Program-made: the position numbers and the translations under genes
Shown: positions 7,159 through 16,853 of the stretch, piece by piece
Layout: the number at the start of each line of letters is the position of its first letter
Numbering within the stretch: the first letter of the stretch is position 1
Assembly (NCBI RefSeq): GCF_012910805.1
Contig: NZ_WTVK01000027.1
Coordinates: 1 to 64,000 of the forward strand
Source of the DNA: Aromatoleum evansii
GTDB lineage: Bacteria; Pseudomonadota; Gammaproteobacteria; Burkholderiales; Rhodocyclaceae
Direction of reading: 5' to 3'
Length of the DNA: 64,000 nucleotides
Notes under the pieces: model-generated
Seen by the model: the letters and a program-made list of their open reading frames with translations, nothing else
Told to the model about the DNA's origin: nothing
Databases searched by the model: none

Positions 7159-8751
7159 TCATCCTCGACCCCGCCGGAGTGTGTGCCCGACGCCCCCGAC
7201 GAAACGGGCGGCGATGTTCGCCCCGGATTGCCCAGCGGCCATGCCTGCGGTGATTGCACTGTGTTTCATGGCGTCGATGCCGTGGACCACGTGCAGGCCC
7301 GCCCACCCCATCATTCCGCTCCAGATCAGGGGTAACCCGAGGTAAAGGCCGATCAGGAGCGTATTCAAGGTGCTGCGCTTGAGCGCCGTGTCGAACTCCA
7401 GGTGCAGGACGTTGAACAGCAGATGTCCGCTGTCGGGGTACATCGCGACCCACAGGTGTTCGTCGACCCACATCGCGATGTACCAGAGGACCGCCCACAG
7501 CTTGACGGTGAAGATGGCGAGCGCGCCCAGGAACATGATCTGAAGGCTGTAGCGCCCGAAGACCAGGATCAGGGGCATGAACATATAGATGCCCATGAGG
7601 ATCAGGGGCTGGGCGAGGGTTGCAAATTGAATGATGGGGAAGCGGGACGCCTGGGCGTGAAGTGCCTTGTTCACCATTCCGGCCATCCCGGCGACGTCGG
7701 GGCCAGCCCCGAGGAGGGCTTGGTACCAGCTGCGGTTGTCGTCGGGGAGCATCGTTTCGGGTGCGATCGCAGGGTTCGACCGCCCCATCGCCAGCCGCGC
7801 AAGACCATCTTCGCGCTTCTCGGCGGCCACCGAGCTGAAGACCAGTGCCACCTTCTCGGTCAGCGACGTGGATGCCGCCGCGAGATTGCCGATGCCTTTG
7901 ACCAGCTTGGCGCGTACCCCGAGCGCGGGGTCTGCCCACCATTCGTGACAGGTGGGGCGTCCAAAGTCCGGGACGGCGGCGTTGGTGTCCATGTCCGCAT
8001 CCTGGTGGGCCACGTCCAGGGCGAAGCCCGGCACGCCGGCCCGTGCATGGAGGGCCGGGTAGAGGTTCGGGTCGGCCTGAAAGGCGTGGCTTCCCATCCA
8101 GTCGGGATCGCCGTCGCCGTAGGTCTCCAGTGAGGCTGCTGCGGACGGGGACGGGGGAGCTTCGAGGTAGCGCGACCGCGCCGGCAAGTAGCATTCGTTG
8201 AAGAAGCGCTGCACCTCCGCGCGCAGGGTGGGATCTTCCACTGCGGCGGAACGGGCGAACTCCTCTACCTCCCGGAGGCCGCCAAGACCGCCGGAAATAC
8301 CGCCGCGCACCGCATCGTTGAACCCGCCTGACAGGCTCATGACGGCAAACCACCAGGGCGGCAGTTCGAGGTGTTGCGGCACCAAGCTGAAGGCATCGTC
8401 GTAGGTGCTGTCCGAGTTCGTTCCGGTTGCAGTGGCGGGGGCCGGATTGAGCGCGGTTGTTGCCGGGGTGTGGTGGAGGTTGACGTTCTCGAGACTGGTG
8501 CCGACCGGCGTGAAGCAGAAGGCCATGACGAAGATGGCGGTCCAGAACTCGACCTCCATCTTCCGGACCATCCAGGCCGCATCGGCGCCCTCGACTGCGT
8601 TGATTTCATGAGCGCGCAACCAGGTGCCGATGATGATGAAGAGGAAGGGAAGGAAGATGATGCCGGTGTCCACGAGGATGTCGCGAAAGACGCCCGCGAA
8701 CGCCCAGCCGTACATGGTGGTGAAGAGCTCCAGGTAACTGTCGACGCTCAC
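7159..8751 (-). CDS. traG: TraG-type inner-membrane mating protein
   Basis: The 530-residue protein is hydrophobic at both ends: N-terminal helices (IIFLPFLFIIIGTWL, FWTAIFVMAFCFTPV) and a C-terminal cluster (LILMGIYMFMPLILVFG, QIMFLGALAIFTVKLWAVLW, LLIGLYLGLPLIW), with a large extracytoplasmic loop between them. This is the TraG N-terminal domain layout, used in F-like and ICE systems for pilus biogenesis and mating-pair stabilisation. The start is GTG at 8751 with AAGGAG upstream. It is the last gene of the main leftward transfer block. Confidence 0.88.
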   Translation of the reverse strand: MSVDSYLELFTTMYGWAFAGVFRDILVDTGIIFLPFLFIIIGTWLRAHEINAVEGADAAWMVRKMEVEFWTAIFVMAFCFTPVGTSLENVNLHHTPATTALNPAPATATGTNSDSTYDDAFSLVPQHLELPPWWFAVMSLSGGFNDAVRGGISGGLGGLREVEEFARSAAVEDPTLRAEVQRFFNECYLPARSRYLEAPPSPSAAASLETYGDGDPDWMGSHAFQADPNLYPALHARAGVPGFALDVAHQDADMDTNAAVPDFGRPTCHEWWADPALGVRAKLVKGIGNLAAASTSLTEKVALVFSSVAAEKREDGLARLAMGRSNPAIAPETMLPDDNRSWYQALLGAGPDVAGMAGMVNKALHAQASRFPIIQFATLAQPLILMGIYMFMPLILVFGRYSLQIMFLGALAIFTVKLWAVLWYIAMWVDEHLWVAMYPDSGHLLFNVLHLEFDTALKRSTLNTLLIGLYLGLPLIWSGMMGWAGLHVVHGIDAMKHSAITAGMAAGQSGANIAARFVGGVGHTLRRGRG

Positions 8752-8763
8752 GGCGGGCTCCTT

Positions 8764-9138
8764 CTACATGCTGCCGAACGGAATGCCGAGCACCACGAGG
8801 AGTTCGATGGCGAGCAGGGCGATGCAAAACCGATGGCGCGCGCCCAGAAATGCCGCACGAGCCTCTTCTGGCCATCGTGCCGGCAGGCGGTGAGCGAGCC
8901 GCGGCCAGGCGAGCCACAGCGCGGCGATCGCGAGGAGGTGCACGCCGACCAGATACGGCTTGATCCGCCCCACGACGTGGTGCAGGACGTCCAGATTGTC
9001 GCGGAATCCGAGCGCGGCCAGCGCTACCACGACGAAGGCGGCGAGACCGATCACCGCCAGAAGGGCGACAACGGCGGAGCGCGCGAGCGGACGGGTGATG
9101 GGGCGCCGGCGTCCCGACGGCAATGGGTGAACCGTCAT
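8764..9138 (-). CDS. Small four-helix membrane protein of the transfer block
   Basis: The 124-residue product has about four hydrophobic segments (AVVALLAVIGLAAFVVVAL, PYLVGVHLLAIAALWLAW, FCIALLAIELLVVLGI). Its start overlaps the TIGR03755 stop by four bases and it ends 12 bases before traG, so it is translated with them. A small membrane protein at this position is usual between PFL_4711-family and traG genes in such elements. The specific role is unknown. Confidence 0.75.
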   Translation of the reverse strand: MTVHPLPSGRRRPITRPLARSAVVALLAVIGLAAFVVVALAALGFRDNLDVLHHVVGRIKPYLVGVHLLAIAALWLAWPRLAHRLPARWPEEARAAFLGARHRFCIALLAIELLVVLGIPFGSM

Positions 9139-10454
9139 TTCTTGACCCGCCCGCCGATCATGGGTTGCTGGTCGACTGGTTGTTGGACGGCGTTTGCGCC
9201 CGAAGCAGCACGCGCCGCGTGATAACTGTCCAGCAGGACCGTCGCTGTCTCGGAGATGACGCGCTTACGGACGTTGGCCTCGTAGAGCACGTCGTCGATG
9301 TGGCGGTTCAGCTCCGCGAGCTTGGATTCGATCTGTGTATTGGCGGTCTTGTACACCTCCGGGATCATTCGTCCCGTCAGGAGCAGGTTCCGGATGATCA
9401 GTGCCTTGTCGACAGTCCTCGCCAGTGCTAAGTCCTGGACGAGGCGCTGGCGCGCAATGCCTTGCTCGATGGCAGGGAGCTCGCGAATGGCGTCGACGAG
9501 CTCGCGGGTCACGACGACCCCAGGGGCGGAGGCCGCCGCCAGATCCGTCCCGCGTGGCACGGCGTTGGCGAATACGGCGTCGATTTGCCCTTGCACAACC
9601 GGGATTTCAAGCTCGAATTTCTGTATCAGGCCAAGGCCGGTTTTCGACTGCGGGACGGGACAGCCATTCTCCTTGCAGGTAGTGACCTCGACATCGCCAA
9701 GTACGTCCGTTCCGTACGTGGCGGCGCTTCCCGGAGAGGGGAAGGTGCCGGTCAATTTGACCGCGGGATAGGTGGCAGACGACGTCTTGGGCGCCTGGCC
9801 CATTGTGACGTTGAAACCTCCGAATACCGTGTCATATACGATCCGGACCGGTTCCTGGTCGACTCCCCCAGCCTTTCCTCCTCCCACCCAAGTGATGCCG
9901 TCATTCCCTGCACTGACGCCCACACTGTCCTTCGCCGCTACCACATCCCTGGTGACGGTCGCCTGCTGCTTCCAGGCCTCGCCCCGGGCCATGCGAATGA
10001 AATCCTCGTAGGGATCCTCGCCGGCCTTGATCTGGGCCTCCATCTCCTCGCAGCTCTTGGTGGCGATCTGGATCGCCACCTCGGCCTTCTTGGCGTAGGT
10101 CTGAAACAGTTCATACAGCCCGGGCGATGCGCGCTGGAACAAATACAGCGGAAGCGCCGTGATGCCCGCCTTGACGCCATTGGTGACCTGGGTCCCAAGC
10201 GCTGCGAACTGGTTCATCAAGGTCTGAAAGGACAGCCCGAAGTCGTAGGCCCCGCATGAGTAGTGAAGGCGTGCCACCCCCGACAGGGCGAGCTTGTAGG
10301 GCACGCCGCGGGGGTTGGCTGCACGCGAGGCGGGATCGCCGCCTCCGAGCCGGTAATAGAGGCTGGAGCGGGTGCTCGGGATATCTGCGGCCACGAGGGC
10401 CGTCGCGCTGAGGCCAAGGAGGACGGCGGCGGCCATGTTGCGCATCGTCTTCAT
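9135..10454 (-). CDS. ICE protein, TIGR03755 (PFL_4711) family
   Basis: A signal peptide (MRNMAAAVLLGLSATALVAA) precedes the family hallmark LYYRLGGGDPASRAANP, then LHYSCGAYDFGLSFQTL and KSCEEMEAQIKAGEDPYEDF. The C-terminal half is helical with possible coiled coil (KTANTQIESKLAELNRHIDD). The protein is 439 residues long, normal for the PFL_4711 family, which by size and position plays a TraH-like part in pilus assembly. The ATG at 10454 overlaps the upstream stop by four bases. Confidence 0.87.
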   Translation of the reverse strand: MKTMRNMAAAVLLGLSATALVAADIPSTRSSLYYRLGGGDPASRAANPRGVPYKLALSGVARLHYSCGAYDFGLSFQTLMNQFAALGTQVTNGVKAGITALPLYLFQRASPGLYELFQTYAKKAEVAIQIATKSCEEMEAQIKAGEDPYEDFIRMARGEAWKQQATVTRDVVAAKDSVGVSAGNDGITWVGGGKAGGVDQEPVRIVYDTVFGGFNVTMGQAPKTSSATYPAVKLTGTFPSPGSAATYGTDVLGDVEVTTCKENGCPVPQSKTGLGLIQKFELEIPVVQGQIDAVFANAVPRGTDLAAASAPGVVVTRELVDAIRELPAIEQGIARQRLVQDLALARTVDKALIIRNLLLTGRMIPEVYKTANTQIESKLAELNRHIDDVLYEANVRKRVISETATVLLDSYHAARAASGANAVQQPVDQQPMIGGRVKK

Positions 10455-10987
10455 GGATTTTCCCGCGAGTACTTGATGGCGCGGCCCACGAGCTCGGCAG
10501 CCGTGCCCGAGAATTGGCCGTTGAGGATCTGGTCGACGGCGACGGGGTGGCGTCCCAGATGACGCACGAACGGCATCGCGTCCGCGGTGCTGGCGACCGT
10601 GAGCGGTAGCGTGGTGGCGGCCCAGTCCAGCCACTGGAACAGGCGCCCGCCCAGATGCTGACGGGCCTTGTCGAGGCCGGCCACGAGGACCAGAGCCCGC
10701 CCGAAGAGCACGGTGCTGAGGTCGTCGTCAAGGTCGTCGCCGTCCACCTCGAGGCCGACGATGACCCCGGAAACGATCCCTCGGCCGTTCGCCAGGAGCT
10801 GGATGTAGGCCACGTCGTCCGGCTCCGTGATCGCCTTGGCGCGGGCCCACAGGGCGAACGCGTCGTCGGGCAGGTACTCCAGGAAGAGCAGGCGGTGATG
10901 CCCGCGGGCTTCGGCGGCGACGCGGTCGAGCTGTGCGCTCAGGGCGAGGTCGCCGGCAAGGGGTACGCGAGGGTCCGGGGCGTCCAT
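10451..10987 (-). CDS. Hypothetical protein between traC and TIGR03755
   Basis: The 178-residue soluble, acidic product has no signal peptide or membrane segment. The middle contains an acidic run (GLEVDGDDLDDDL). The ATG at 10987 shares one base with the traC stop (TGATG), so translation is coupled to the ATPase. I do not recognise the family. Cytoplasmic location and coupling to TraC suggest an accessory factor for the ATPase or regulation of the block, but nothing in the sequence proves this. Confidence 0.7.
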   Translation of the reverse strand: MDAPDPRVPLAGDLALSAQLDRVAAEARGHHRLLFLEYLPDDAFALWARAKAITEPDDVAYIQLLANGRGIVSGVIVGLEVDGDDLDDDLSTVLFGRALVLVAGLDKARQHLGGRLFQWLDWAATTLPLTVASTADAMPFVRHLGRHPVAVDQILNGQFSGTAAELVGRAIKYSRENP

Positions 10988-13836
10988 CACGCCGCCCTCT
11001 TCGCCGCGATCTCGCGGGAAATCGCGTAGGCCGCCTCGAGCTCCGTGCAGCCGGTGGCCTTCATGATGTCGAGGCGCCAGGCCTTCTCGTGCTTCTCCGT
11101 CATCGCGAGCGCGATGGCGAGCGGCGGGGGCACGTTCCTGAAGAGGGCCTGCATCTGCGGATTGAGGATCACCCCCTCGGTGTACTTCGGCGGCTCCTTG
11201 CGGGCGGACTCCATCAGCGCGCGCTGCTCGGGAGTCAAGGAGCGGAAGCGGGCGACCTGTTCGATCTCGTCGCGATCCATGGTAAGCAGCACCCAGTGCT
11301 CGCACATGTTCAGGATGCGGGAGGCCGAGGCCGGGAAGTCCTGCATGTTCTGGGTGCCAAGCCAGTACCACGCCCCGAGCTTCCGCCACATCTTGGTGAT
11401 CTTGACCGAGTAGACGTTCAGCAGATCGTTGGCGGTGATGATGTGCCCTTCATCGGTGAGGTTGATGATGGGGCGGTGGTCATACTGGGTCGCCTCGGCC
11501 AGTGCCTGGACGTGGGTGATCAGGGACGTATACGCGACCGCGAGGGCATCCTCGTAGCCCTCCTGTGCCAGCGTGCCCATCTCGACGATCGTGACGTCCG
11601 CATCCGGCCAGGTCGCGCCGTACCGGTTGAAGAGCCGTCCGCGCAGGCCTTCGCAGAAGACCATCATGGCCTGGCCCATCTCCTCCGCCCGGTCGCGTCG
11701 CGCGGGGCCCAGCTCCTCGTCGCTACGCATGGCCATCAGGGCGTGGGCGACGTCCTGTACCCGCGGATGCGGCTGGCCGCGGTCGCGGCCCTGGCGCGCC
11801 GCGGCCAGGATTCCCCGAGCGATCAGGTAGCGGTCCGCACGACTCATCTTGCGCATCTCGCGGTCCTCGCCGCCGGTAATCATCAGCGTGGCCGCAATCA
11901 CCATCTCGCCCAGGATGTCGCGCTTGCCGGGGTCGGCAGCTTCGTCATCATCCTCAAGAGCCGCGGGGACTTCGGCAGCGTCGGAATCCGGGAGCTCGTC
12001 TTCATCCGGCGTCCCGAACGTCTTGTCGAAGGCCTTAATGCCGTCCTGATCGAAGAGACGCGGTGCCATGGCGAAGGGCGGAAGGCTGACCTCCGTGTCG
12101 GGGGTGAGCTCGACCTGATTGACGGTGAGCCCATGGCGACGCATGTGCTCGCCGAGGAGGCCGAAAGATTTCCCTGCGTCGATGATGAAAAAGCGCGGAC
12201 GGTAGATCGCCATCATCTGCATCGCGAGATAGCACAGCGTCGCGGACTTGCCGGCACCGGTCGGACCCAAGGTCAGGAGGTGGGCGTTCTTGTTGCGATC
12301 GCGGGGATTCAAAGGATCGAACAGGAGGGGCTCGCCGCCGCGGTTCCACAACCAGAAGCCGGGATTGCCCGTGCCGCGGGCGCGCCCATAGAGGGGAAGC
12401 AGGGCGGCGATCTGGGAGGCGAAGGCGAGGCGCGAGCGGCGCAGGTGGCGGGCGTCGAACCGGGGATCGAAGCACATCGGGAGCGCACGCAGGAAGACGT
12501 CGCAGCCCTGCAGTTCGTCCATCGGCCGAATGAACCTGAGCCCCGATGTATGCAGGGCGGCGGTGAGGTCCGCCACCGTGCGCCCCAGTTGGGTGGCGTC
12601 CTCGCCCCGCACGAAGAGCGTGAGATACATCGGGTAGAGCTTGTCGGTACGCATGTTGTCGAGGACCGCCACCGCCTCGTCATAGGTGTGGGCGGCTTCG
12701 AGGGTGTTTGCGCGCGAGGCGCTCTTGATCGCTTCGACGCGACCGACCATCGTGTCCTGTGGGCAGATCACGATGGTGGCCGACAGCATCGTGCCTTCGG
12801 GAAAGCGGTCGAAGCGTGCGAAGAGCTTGCCGGCATGATCGCGCTCGGCGGTGAAGTGGCCGATCTCGGGGAGCTTGCGCATCGACTGCAACGCCAGCGC
12901 CCGCACTGGATGGCCGTCGAAAAACCACAGACCCGCCTCGGGATCCGACTTCGGTGCAGCGAGGAAGAGCTGTTCGCCAAGATCCAGATCGTCGGGCGCC
13001 TCGTCGGGTCCGGGGTACGGACACAGCCGGAGGAGCTCGCCGACGGTTTCGGCGAAGTCGGGCTTTGGGTTGAAGAACGGCAAGAGCCACGCATAGAAGT
13101 CCGCGGCGTTCATCGGCCGGGCATGGATGCCGGTCTGCGCCAGGCCGGTGACGAGCCCGCGCGCCGCCTGCTGCAGCGTCTCCGCAGGGTCGAGGAGTTC
13201 TCGGGAGAAGTCGAAGTCCGGCGGGAAACGACGGTAGATCGCGCAACGCACACGACGGATCTGGCCGCGCCACCGGTTGCCCGATACCCCCTCATCGAGG
13301 AAGAGGCCCTCGGACCGAGCCACGAGCGACAGATGCTCAGCCATCTCGGCGAGGAAGTGGCGCGTGAACTCGCTCGCGAGAATCTGCCGCGCCCGCTCGG
13401 GGGCCTTGGCATGCACCGAGACGATGTAGTCGCGTATGCGCTCGATCTGCCACGACAGGTCCGTGTCGTCGTTGCAGAAGAACTGGACGACCCACGGCGC
13501 CTCGTCGTACTCGGGCAGGGCTTGGAGCGCCGCCTGAATCTCGGCACAGCGTTCCTTGAGGTACTGATCGGCGCAGGCCTCGCTTGGCATCGGATCGAGC
13601 TCATAGAGTAGGGCACGCGAGATGCCGTCCTCGAGGAGGAAGGTGCCGGTGTTCTCGTCGAAGTCCCGCCAGGGCAGCAGGTCGGTGATGCTGGGCGGGC
13701 GGGCGGCGAGCCGCCGGCGCTCGCGGACGGTGAGGGGTTTCCTCGACATGGCGGGCTCGCGGCGCGAGGCCTCGGCGTGATCGGAGGCGGAGCCGGCGTT
13801 TGGTGCGAGTCCCAGCATGCGAATCAGTCCGAGCAT
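10987..13836 (-). CDS. traC: Conjugative transfer ATPase TraC (TIGR03744, VirB4-like)
   Basis: The 949-residue ATPase powers assembly of the type IV secretion channel. The N-terminal half is the VirB4/TraC-specific domain (SITDLLPWRDFDENTGTFLL, GLFFDEG-like region). A Walker A GPTGAGKS lies near residue 522 and a Walker B-like PIINLTDEGHI near 790. Length and order match the PFL_4706 family. An acidic insertion (PDSDAAEVPAALEDDDEAAD) is present after the Walker A region. GGAG lies nine bases before the ATG at 13836. It is flanked upstream by the TIGR03751 lipoprotein gene (13-base gap), as expected for the MPF_G module. Confidence 0.95.
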   Translation of the reverse strand: MLGLIRMLGLAPNAGSASDHAEASRREPAMSRKPLTVRERRRLAARPPSITDLLPWRDFDENTGTFLLEDGISRALLYELDPMPSEACADQYLKERCAEIQAALQALPEYDEAPWVVQFFCNDDTDLSWQIERIRDYIVSVHAKAPERARQILASEFTRHFLAEMAEHLSLVARSEGLFLDEGVSGNRWRGQIRRVRCAIYRRFPPDFDFSRELLDPAETLQQAARGLVTGLAQTGIHARPMNAADFYAWLLPFFNPKPDFAETVGELLRLCPYPGPDEAPDDLDLGEQLFLAAPKSDPEAGLWFFDGHPVRALALQSMRKLPEIGHFTAERDHAGKLFARFDRFPEGTMLSATIVICPQDTMVGRVEAIKSASRANTLEAAHTYDEAVAVLDNMRTDKLYPMYLTLFVRGEDATQLGRTVADLTAALHTSGLRFIRPMDELQGCDVFLRALPMCFDPRFDARHLRRSRLAFASQIAALLPLYGRARGTGNPGFWLWNRGGEPLLFDPLNPRDRNKNAHLLTLGPTGAGKSATLCYLAMQMMAIYRPRFFIIDAGKSFGLLGEHMRRHGLTVNQVELTPDTEVSLPPFAMAPRLFDQDGIKAFDKTFGTPDEDELPDSDAAEVPAALEDDDEAADPGKRDILGEMVIAATLMITGGEDREMRKMSRADRYLIARGILAAARQGRDRGQPHPRVQDVAHALMAMRSDEELGPARRDRAEEMGQAMMVFCEGLRGRLFNRYGATWPDADVTIVEMGTLAQEGYEDALAVAYTSLITHVQALAEATQYDHRPIINLTDEGHIITANDLLNVYSVKITKMWRKLGAWYWLGTQNMQDFPASASRILNMCEHWVLLTMDRDEIEQVARFRSLTPEQRALMESARKEPPKYTEGVILNPQMQALFRNVPPPLAIALAMTEKHEKAWRLDIMKATGCTELEAAYAISREIAAKRAA

Positions 13837-13849
13837 GGCAGTCGCTCCG

Positions 13850-14347
13850 TCAGGGATGGGCCACCCGGGTGGCGGCAGGATCGCGCGCCGGCGTGATGCT
13901 CAGGGCGGGAGTGGACGCAGACGTGGGCGCGCGCGACGGCCGCATCGCGTCGGCCTCGCCGGGGAGCAAGTACTCGACGCGCTCGTACATCGGAAAGGCC
14001 GTCACGTAGCCCGGCGCCGGATACTTCCCGCGGGACAGGTGGGGAAACACGACCATGATGAGATCCGGGTTCGGTAGCCGGGCGAAGCGGCGCTCGAGCT
14101 GGAGCATCGCCGGCTCCAAAACCGAGCCGGGCAAGACTTCGGTGGCGGGCCGCAGCGGGAGGGCTTCGCGAGCGCGCATGCGTTGGTACTCGGAGGTGCG
14201 TTCGCGGTAGATCTCCTCGACGCTGGGCCCGTCGTCCGGCAAGGGCGACTTGCGGGGCCCGGCGACGCTGCAGGCGCCGAGGGCGAGGACTGCCACCGTA
14301 GTGGCTGTGAAGAGGCGCACAAGTCTCGGAAGATCAGTCGAGTCCAT
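13850..14347 (-). CDS. Conjugative transfer lipoprotein, TIGR03751 family
   Basis: The 165-residue product has a lipoprotein signal with lipobox LGAC (Cys26), then KSPLPDDGPSVEEIYRERT and the family motif LPNPDLIMVVFPHL. It would sit in the outer membrane as the VirB7/TraV-like partner of the channel core. The start at 14347 overlaps the end of TIGR03752 by 14 bases, indicating translational coupling. Confidence 0.88.
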   Translation of the reverse strand: MDSTDLPRLVRLFTATTVAVLALGACSVAGPRKSPLPDDGPSVEEIYRERTSEYQRMRAREALPLRPATEVLPGSVLEPAMLQLERRFARLPNPDLIMVVFPHLSRGKYPAPGYVTAFPMYERVEYLLPGEADAMRPSRAPTSASTPALSITPARDPAATRVAHP

Positions 14348-15788
14348 AGTAGCTACCTCGCAGATGGGAAGTCCCGGTCGCCGACGTGTCGAGACGCCCG
14401 TAGTCGATGCGCCGTGCGTCGGGCGCCTTGTCGATCTGGATCTCGGCGTCGATATGCACGTCAACCTCGCCGCCGGCGCGTACGACGACCGCATCGAAAC
14501 TGTCGGTGAGCCGGCGCATCAGCCAGTTCGTCACCTCGTCGGTGCCGGCGCTCGCCATCTGCCCGAGGATGTAGGTGCCCTTGCTCCCCGTGACCCGGCT
14601 GCTGGTGGTCCCGAAGACGTTCTCTGTGGTGGTCGTCTGGGCCGCGGCCGCTGCCTGGCCCGCGATCGACAGGCTCCGCAGGCCGATGGTGTCGGTGAGG
14701 ACGGCCGGGGCGTTGGTGACGAACTGCCCGGGGATGCAAGGGTTGCCGTGGCGGTCGGAGATCCAGCCGAGCTTCGGCGCTGCGGCGAGCGAAGGCTTGC
14801 CACCGGCCGCAGTACCGCTCGCACCGTACAACGGGGTCGTCCCGTCGCGGCGACGGCTGACCGTCTGGATGCTTCCGTCGTTGAAGACGAAGGTCATGGA
14901 CTGGATGAGACCCTCGGCGCAGGAGAGCGTCATGTCCCCGATGGCGATTCCCGACACCACGACGCCCGCGAGGTTACGGGGAAGGTAATGACCGTTGGCG
15001 GCCAGGTTCTCGGGCCCCAGCAGGAGCTTGAACTGCATCGGATCGGTCACCTTGCCGTCCACCGGTACTCGGCCGACGATCGTGGTCATGTTGGCGACGC
15101 CTGTCAGGGTCGCGTTCTCCGGGATCGTGTAGAACGGCGTGGGGGCAGGGGGCGCCGTTCGAGCCTGGGCACCCTTCGTCCGGCTGGCGGGCGGCGCGGC
15201 TTCGGCGAGGGTGACTTTGCGCACGATGCCTTGCCGTCCATCGGCGCCCTTGCCCATCTCGTAACCCAGCGGCAGGACGCGGGTCGGCGCGCCGGTTCCG
15301 GCGAGCGTCGCCGCATCCGGTTTCCCCTTGTCGAAGCCGAAGCCGGCAGGAAGGTTTGCCGCGCCGACCGCTGATCCGAGCAGACCGCCCGACGACTGGG
15401 TGTCTGGCGCGGGGGGCTGCTGGCGCTTGAGGGCGTCCATCTCGGCGGTCATCTCGGTGCGCAGCTCGCGGCGAAGCTGTTCGCGGATGCGGTCCTCGCT
15501 GCGCTGGCGTCGATCGTTCTGCTCCTGCAGGCGGCGGTTTTCGGCGATCAGCGACTGCACTCGATCGTTCAGCTCGGTGTAGCCCGCGACCACGGTGTTG
15601 AGGGTTTCCTGCGGCGTATCGGCGTCGGCCCCCTTGGCGGTGGGCGGCAAGGGGGTCTCCGGCACTTTGGTCAGCGGCGGGCCCGGCTCGACGCCCGGCG
15701 ACTCGCTCTGCTTGTAGAGGATGAAGCCCGTCACGATGAGGGCAATCACGGCGAGGACGGGGACGAGCCTGTTCTGGGCGATCTGCAT
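14334..15788 (-). CDS. ICE protein, TIGR03752 (PFL_4705) family, TraB/VirB10-like
   Basis: The 484-residue protein has one N-terminal membrane helix (LVPVLAVIALIVTGFILY, about 8-25), a coiled-coil region (about 63-125, rich in RRLQEQNDRRQRSEDRIREQ), and a C-terminal domain with PFYTIPENATLTGVANMTTI and YILGQMAS. This is the architecture of TraB/VirB10-type proteins that span the periplasm and gate the channel. AGGAGG lies six bases before the ATG. It is nine bases from the TIGR03749 gene. Confidence 0.92.
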   Translation of the reverse strand: MQIAQNRLVPVLAVIALIVTGFILYKQSESPGVEPGPPLTKVPETPLPPTAKGADADTPQETLNTVVAGYTELNDRVQSLIAENRRLQEQNDRRQRSEDRIREQLRRELRTEMTAEMDALKRQQPPAPDTQSSGGLLGSAVGAANLPAGFGFDKGKPDAATLAGTGAPTRVLPLGYEMGKGADGRQGIVRKVTLAEAAPPASRTKGAQARTAPPAPTPFYTIPENATLTGVANMTTIVGRVPVDGKVTDPMQFKLLLGPENLAANGHYLPRNLAGVVVSGIAIGDMTLSCAEGLIQSMTFVFNDGSIQTVSRRRDGTTPLYGASGTAAGGKPSLAAAPKLGWISDRHGNPCIPGQFVTNAPAVLTDTIGLRSLSIAGQAAAAAQTTTTENVFGTTSSRVTGSKGTYILGQMASAGTDEVTNWLMRRLTDSFDAVVVRAGGEVDVHIDAEIQIDKAPDARRIDYGRLDTSATGTSHLRGSYYGLD

Positions 15789-15797
15789 GGCCGCCTC

Positions 15798-16853
15798 CTA
15801 GCGCCACAGCGGCACGGCCGCGAACGGCCGGTCGGAGACGAGGTAGACGGCGGTGGTGTCGGCGTCGGAGCCACGGGGCGAGAGATGCCAGTGCTGGGGC
15901 GTGGCGGCGATCCACTGCCCCCGTAGCCACCGCATGTCCAGCTCAAGCTCGATGGCGCGCCCGGTGCGGTTCGTGAAGCGCACCGCCGTGACGTGCAGCG
16001 GCCCACTCGACCATGCCCCGAGAGGCGCGGTTTCGATCTCTCCACCTCGGTAGAGGCCGACCATGGGCGACTGATCGACCGGCTCCTGACGCACGCCCGG
16101 CAGTGCGGGAAGCAGGCGGGCCGGCGCATACAGCATCTGCGCGACGTAGCGCGTGAGCTGGATCATATCGACCGCCGGCTCGTCGTTCCGCCGGCTTTCG
16201 GCGCGTTCGTCACGCTCTCCGGCCGCATCTCCAGGCAGATGGACGCGGAGTATCGGCGGGACCTGGCCTCCTTCGATCGACTCGATATCGAGCGGAACCG
16301 TTGCGCTGCCGTCGATCGCCTGGGCATACAGGCGTGTGCGTGGGAAGGGGGCGTTCGCAGTCAGATACGCGGTGTCTTCGATGATCTGGACCTCAAGCAG
16401 ACTCTGCAGGCCGGCGGGCACATCGATTGACGCGACGAACGGGAATTGCACCAAGCGCTCCCGCTCCGGGCTCAGGAGCACCTGGACGGGGAGGCGCTCG
16501 AAGAGCACATGCTGGGTACGGCCGCCGTCGGGCCGGCCATCGACAGAGCGAGCGGGCGGGGGCGCTGCCGACTGCGATTCGCGGGGTGATGGTGCATGTG
16601 CGGATTTCCCGGTGGTAGGGCCGTCGGCATGGGGCGCGGGCGCCGGAGCGGGCGAGGGAACCGGTTGCGCGGGAAGGGCGCCGAGATCCAGGGTCGTCGT
16701 GCCCGCGGGATGCCAGGTTGGCACCGCCCCTTGGCCGACAGTACCCGGCGAGAGGTTTGCCGGGACAGTGACTGTGGCTTCGGGCTGCTGCGCAGAGGCG
16801 GAGGCAAGCACACCGAGGCAAACAAGCGCTGGGGCGGCGCGCGTGGCGATCAT
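15798..16853 (-). CDS. ICE protein, TIGR03749 (PFL_4704) family
   Basis: A signal peptide (RAAPALVCLGVLASASAQ) is followed by a Pro/Ala-rich spacer (about 60-100) and a conserved domain beginning HVLFERLPVQVLLSPERERL. The C-terminal half includes ALPGVRQEPVDQSPMVGLYR and TNRTGRAIELELDMRWLRGQ, typical of the family. By position between the VirB8-like and VirB10-like genes it corresponds to the TraK/VirB9-like periplasmic or outer-membrane channel component. It overlaps the preceding TIGR03746 gene by four bases. Confidence 0.9.
   Translation of the reverse strand: MIATRAAPALVCLGVLASASAQQPEATVTVPANLSPGTVGQGAVPTWHPAGTTTLDLGALPAQPVPSPAPAPAPHADGPTTGKSAHAPSPRESQSAAPPPARSVDGRPDGGRTQHVLFERLPVQVLLSPERERLVQFPFVASIDVPAGLQSLLEVQIIEDTAYLTANAPFPRTRLYAQAIDGSATVPLDIESIEGGQVPPILRVHLPGDAAGERDERAESRRNDEPAVDMIQLTRYVAQMLYAPARLLPALPGVRQEPVDQSPMVGLYRGGEIETAPLGAWSSGPLHVTAVRFTNRTGRAIELELDMRWLRGQWIAATPQHWHLSPRGSDADTTAVYLVSDRPFAAVPLWR

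Noticed and set aside
10933-13611. Very long rightward open frame (892 codons)
   Set aside because: It lies opposite traC, whose ATPase motifs are certain; long antisense frames are common in GC-rich genes.
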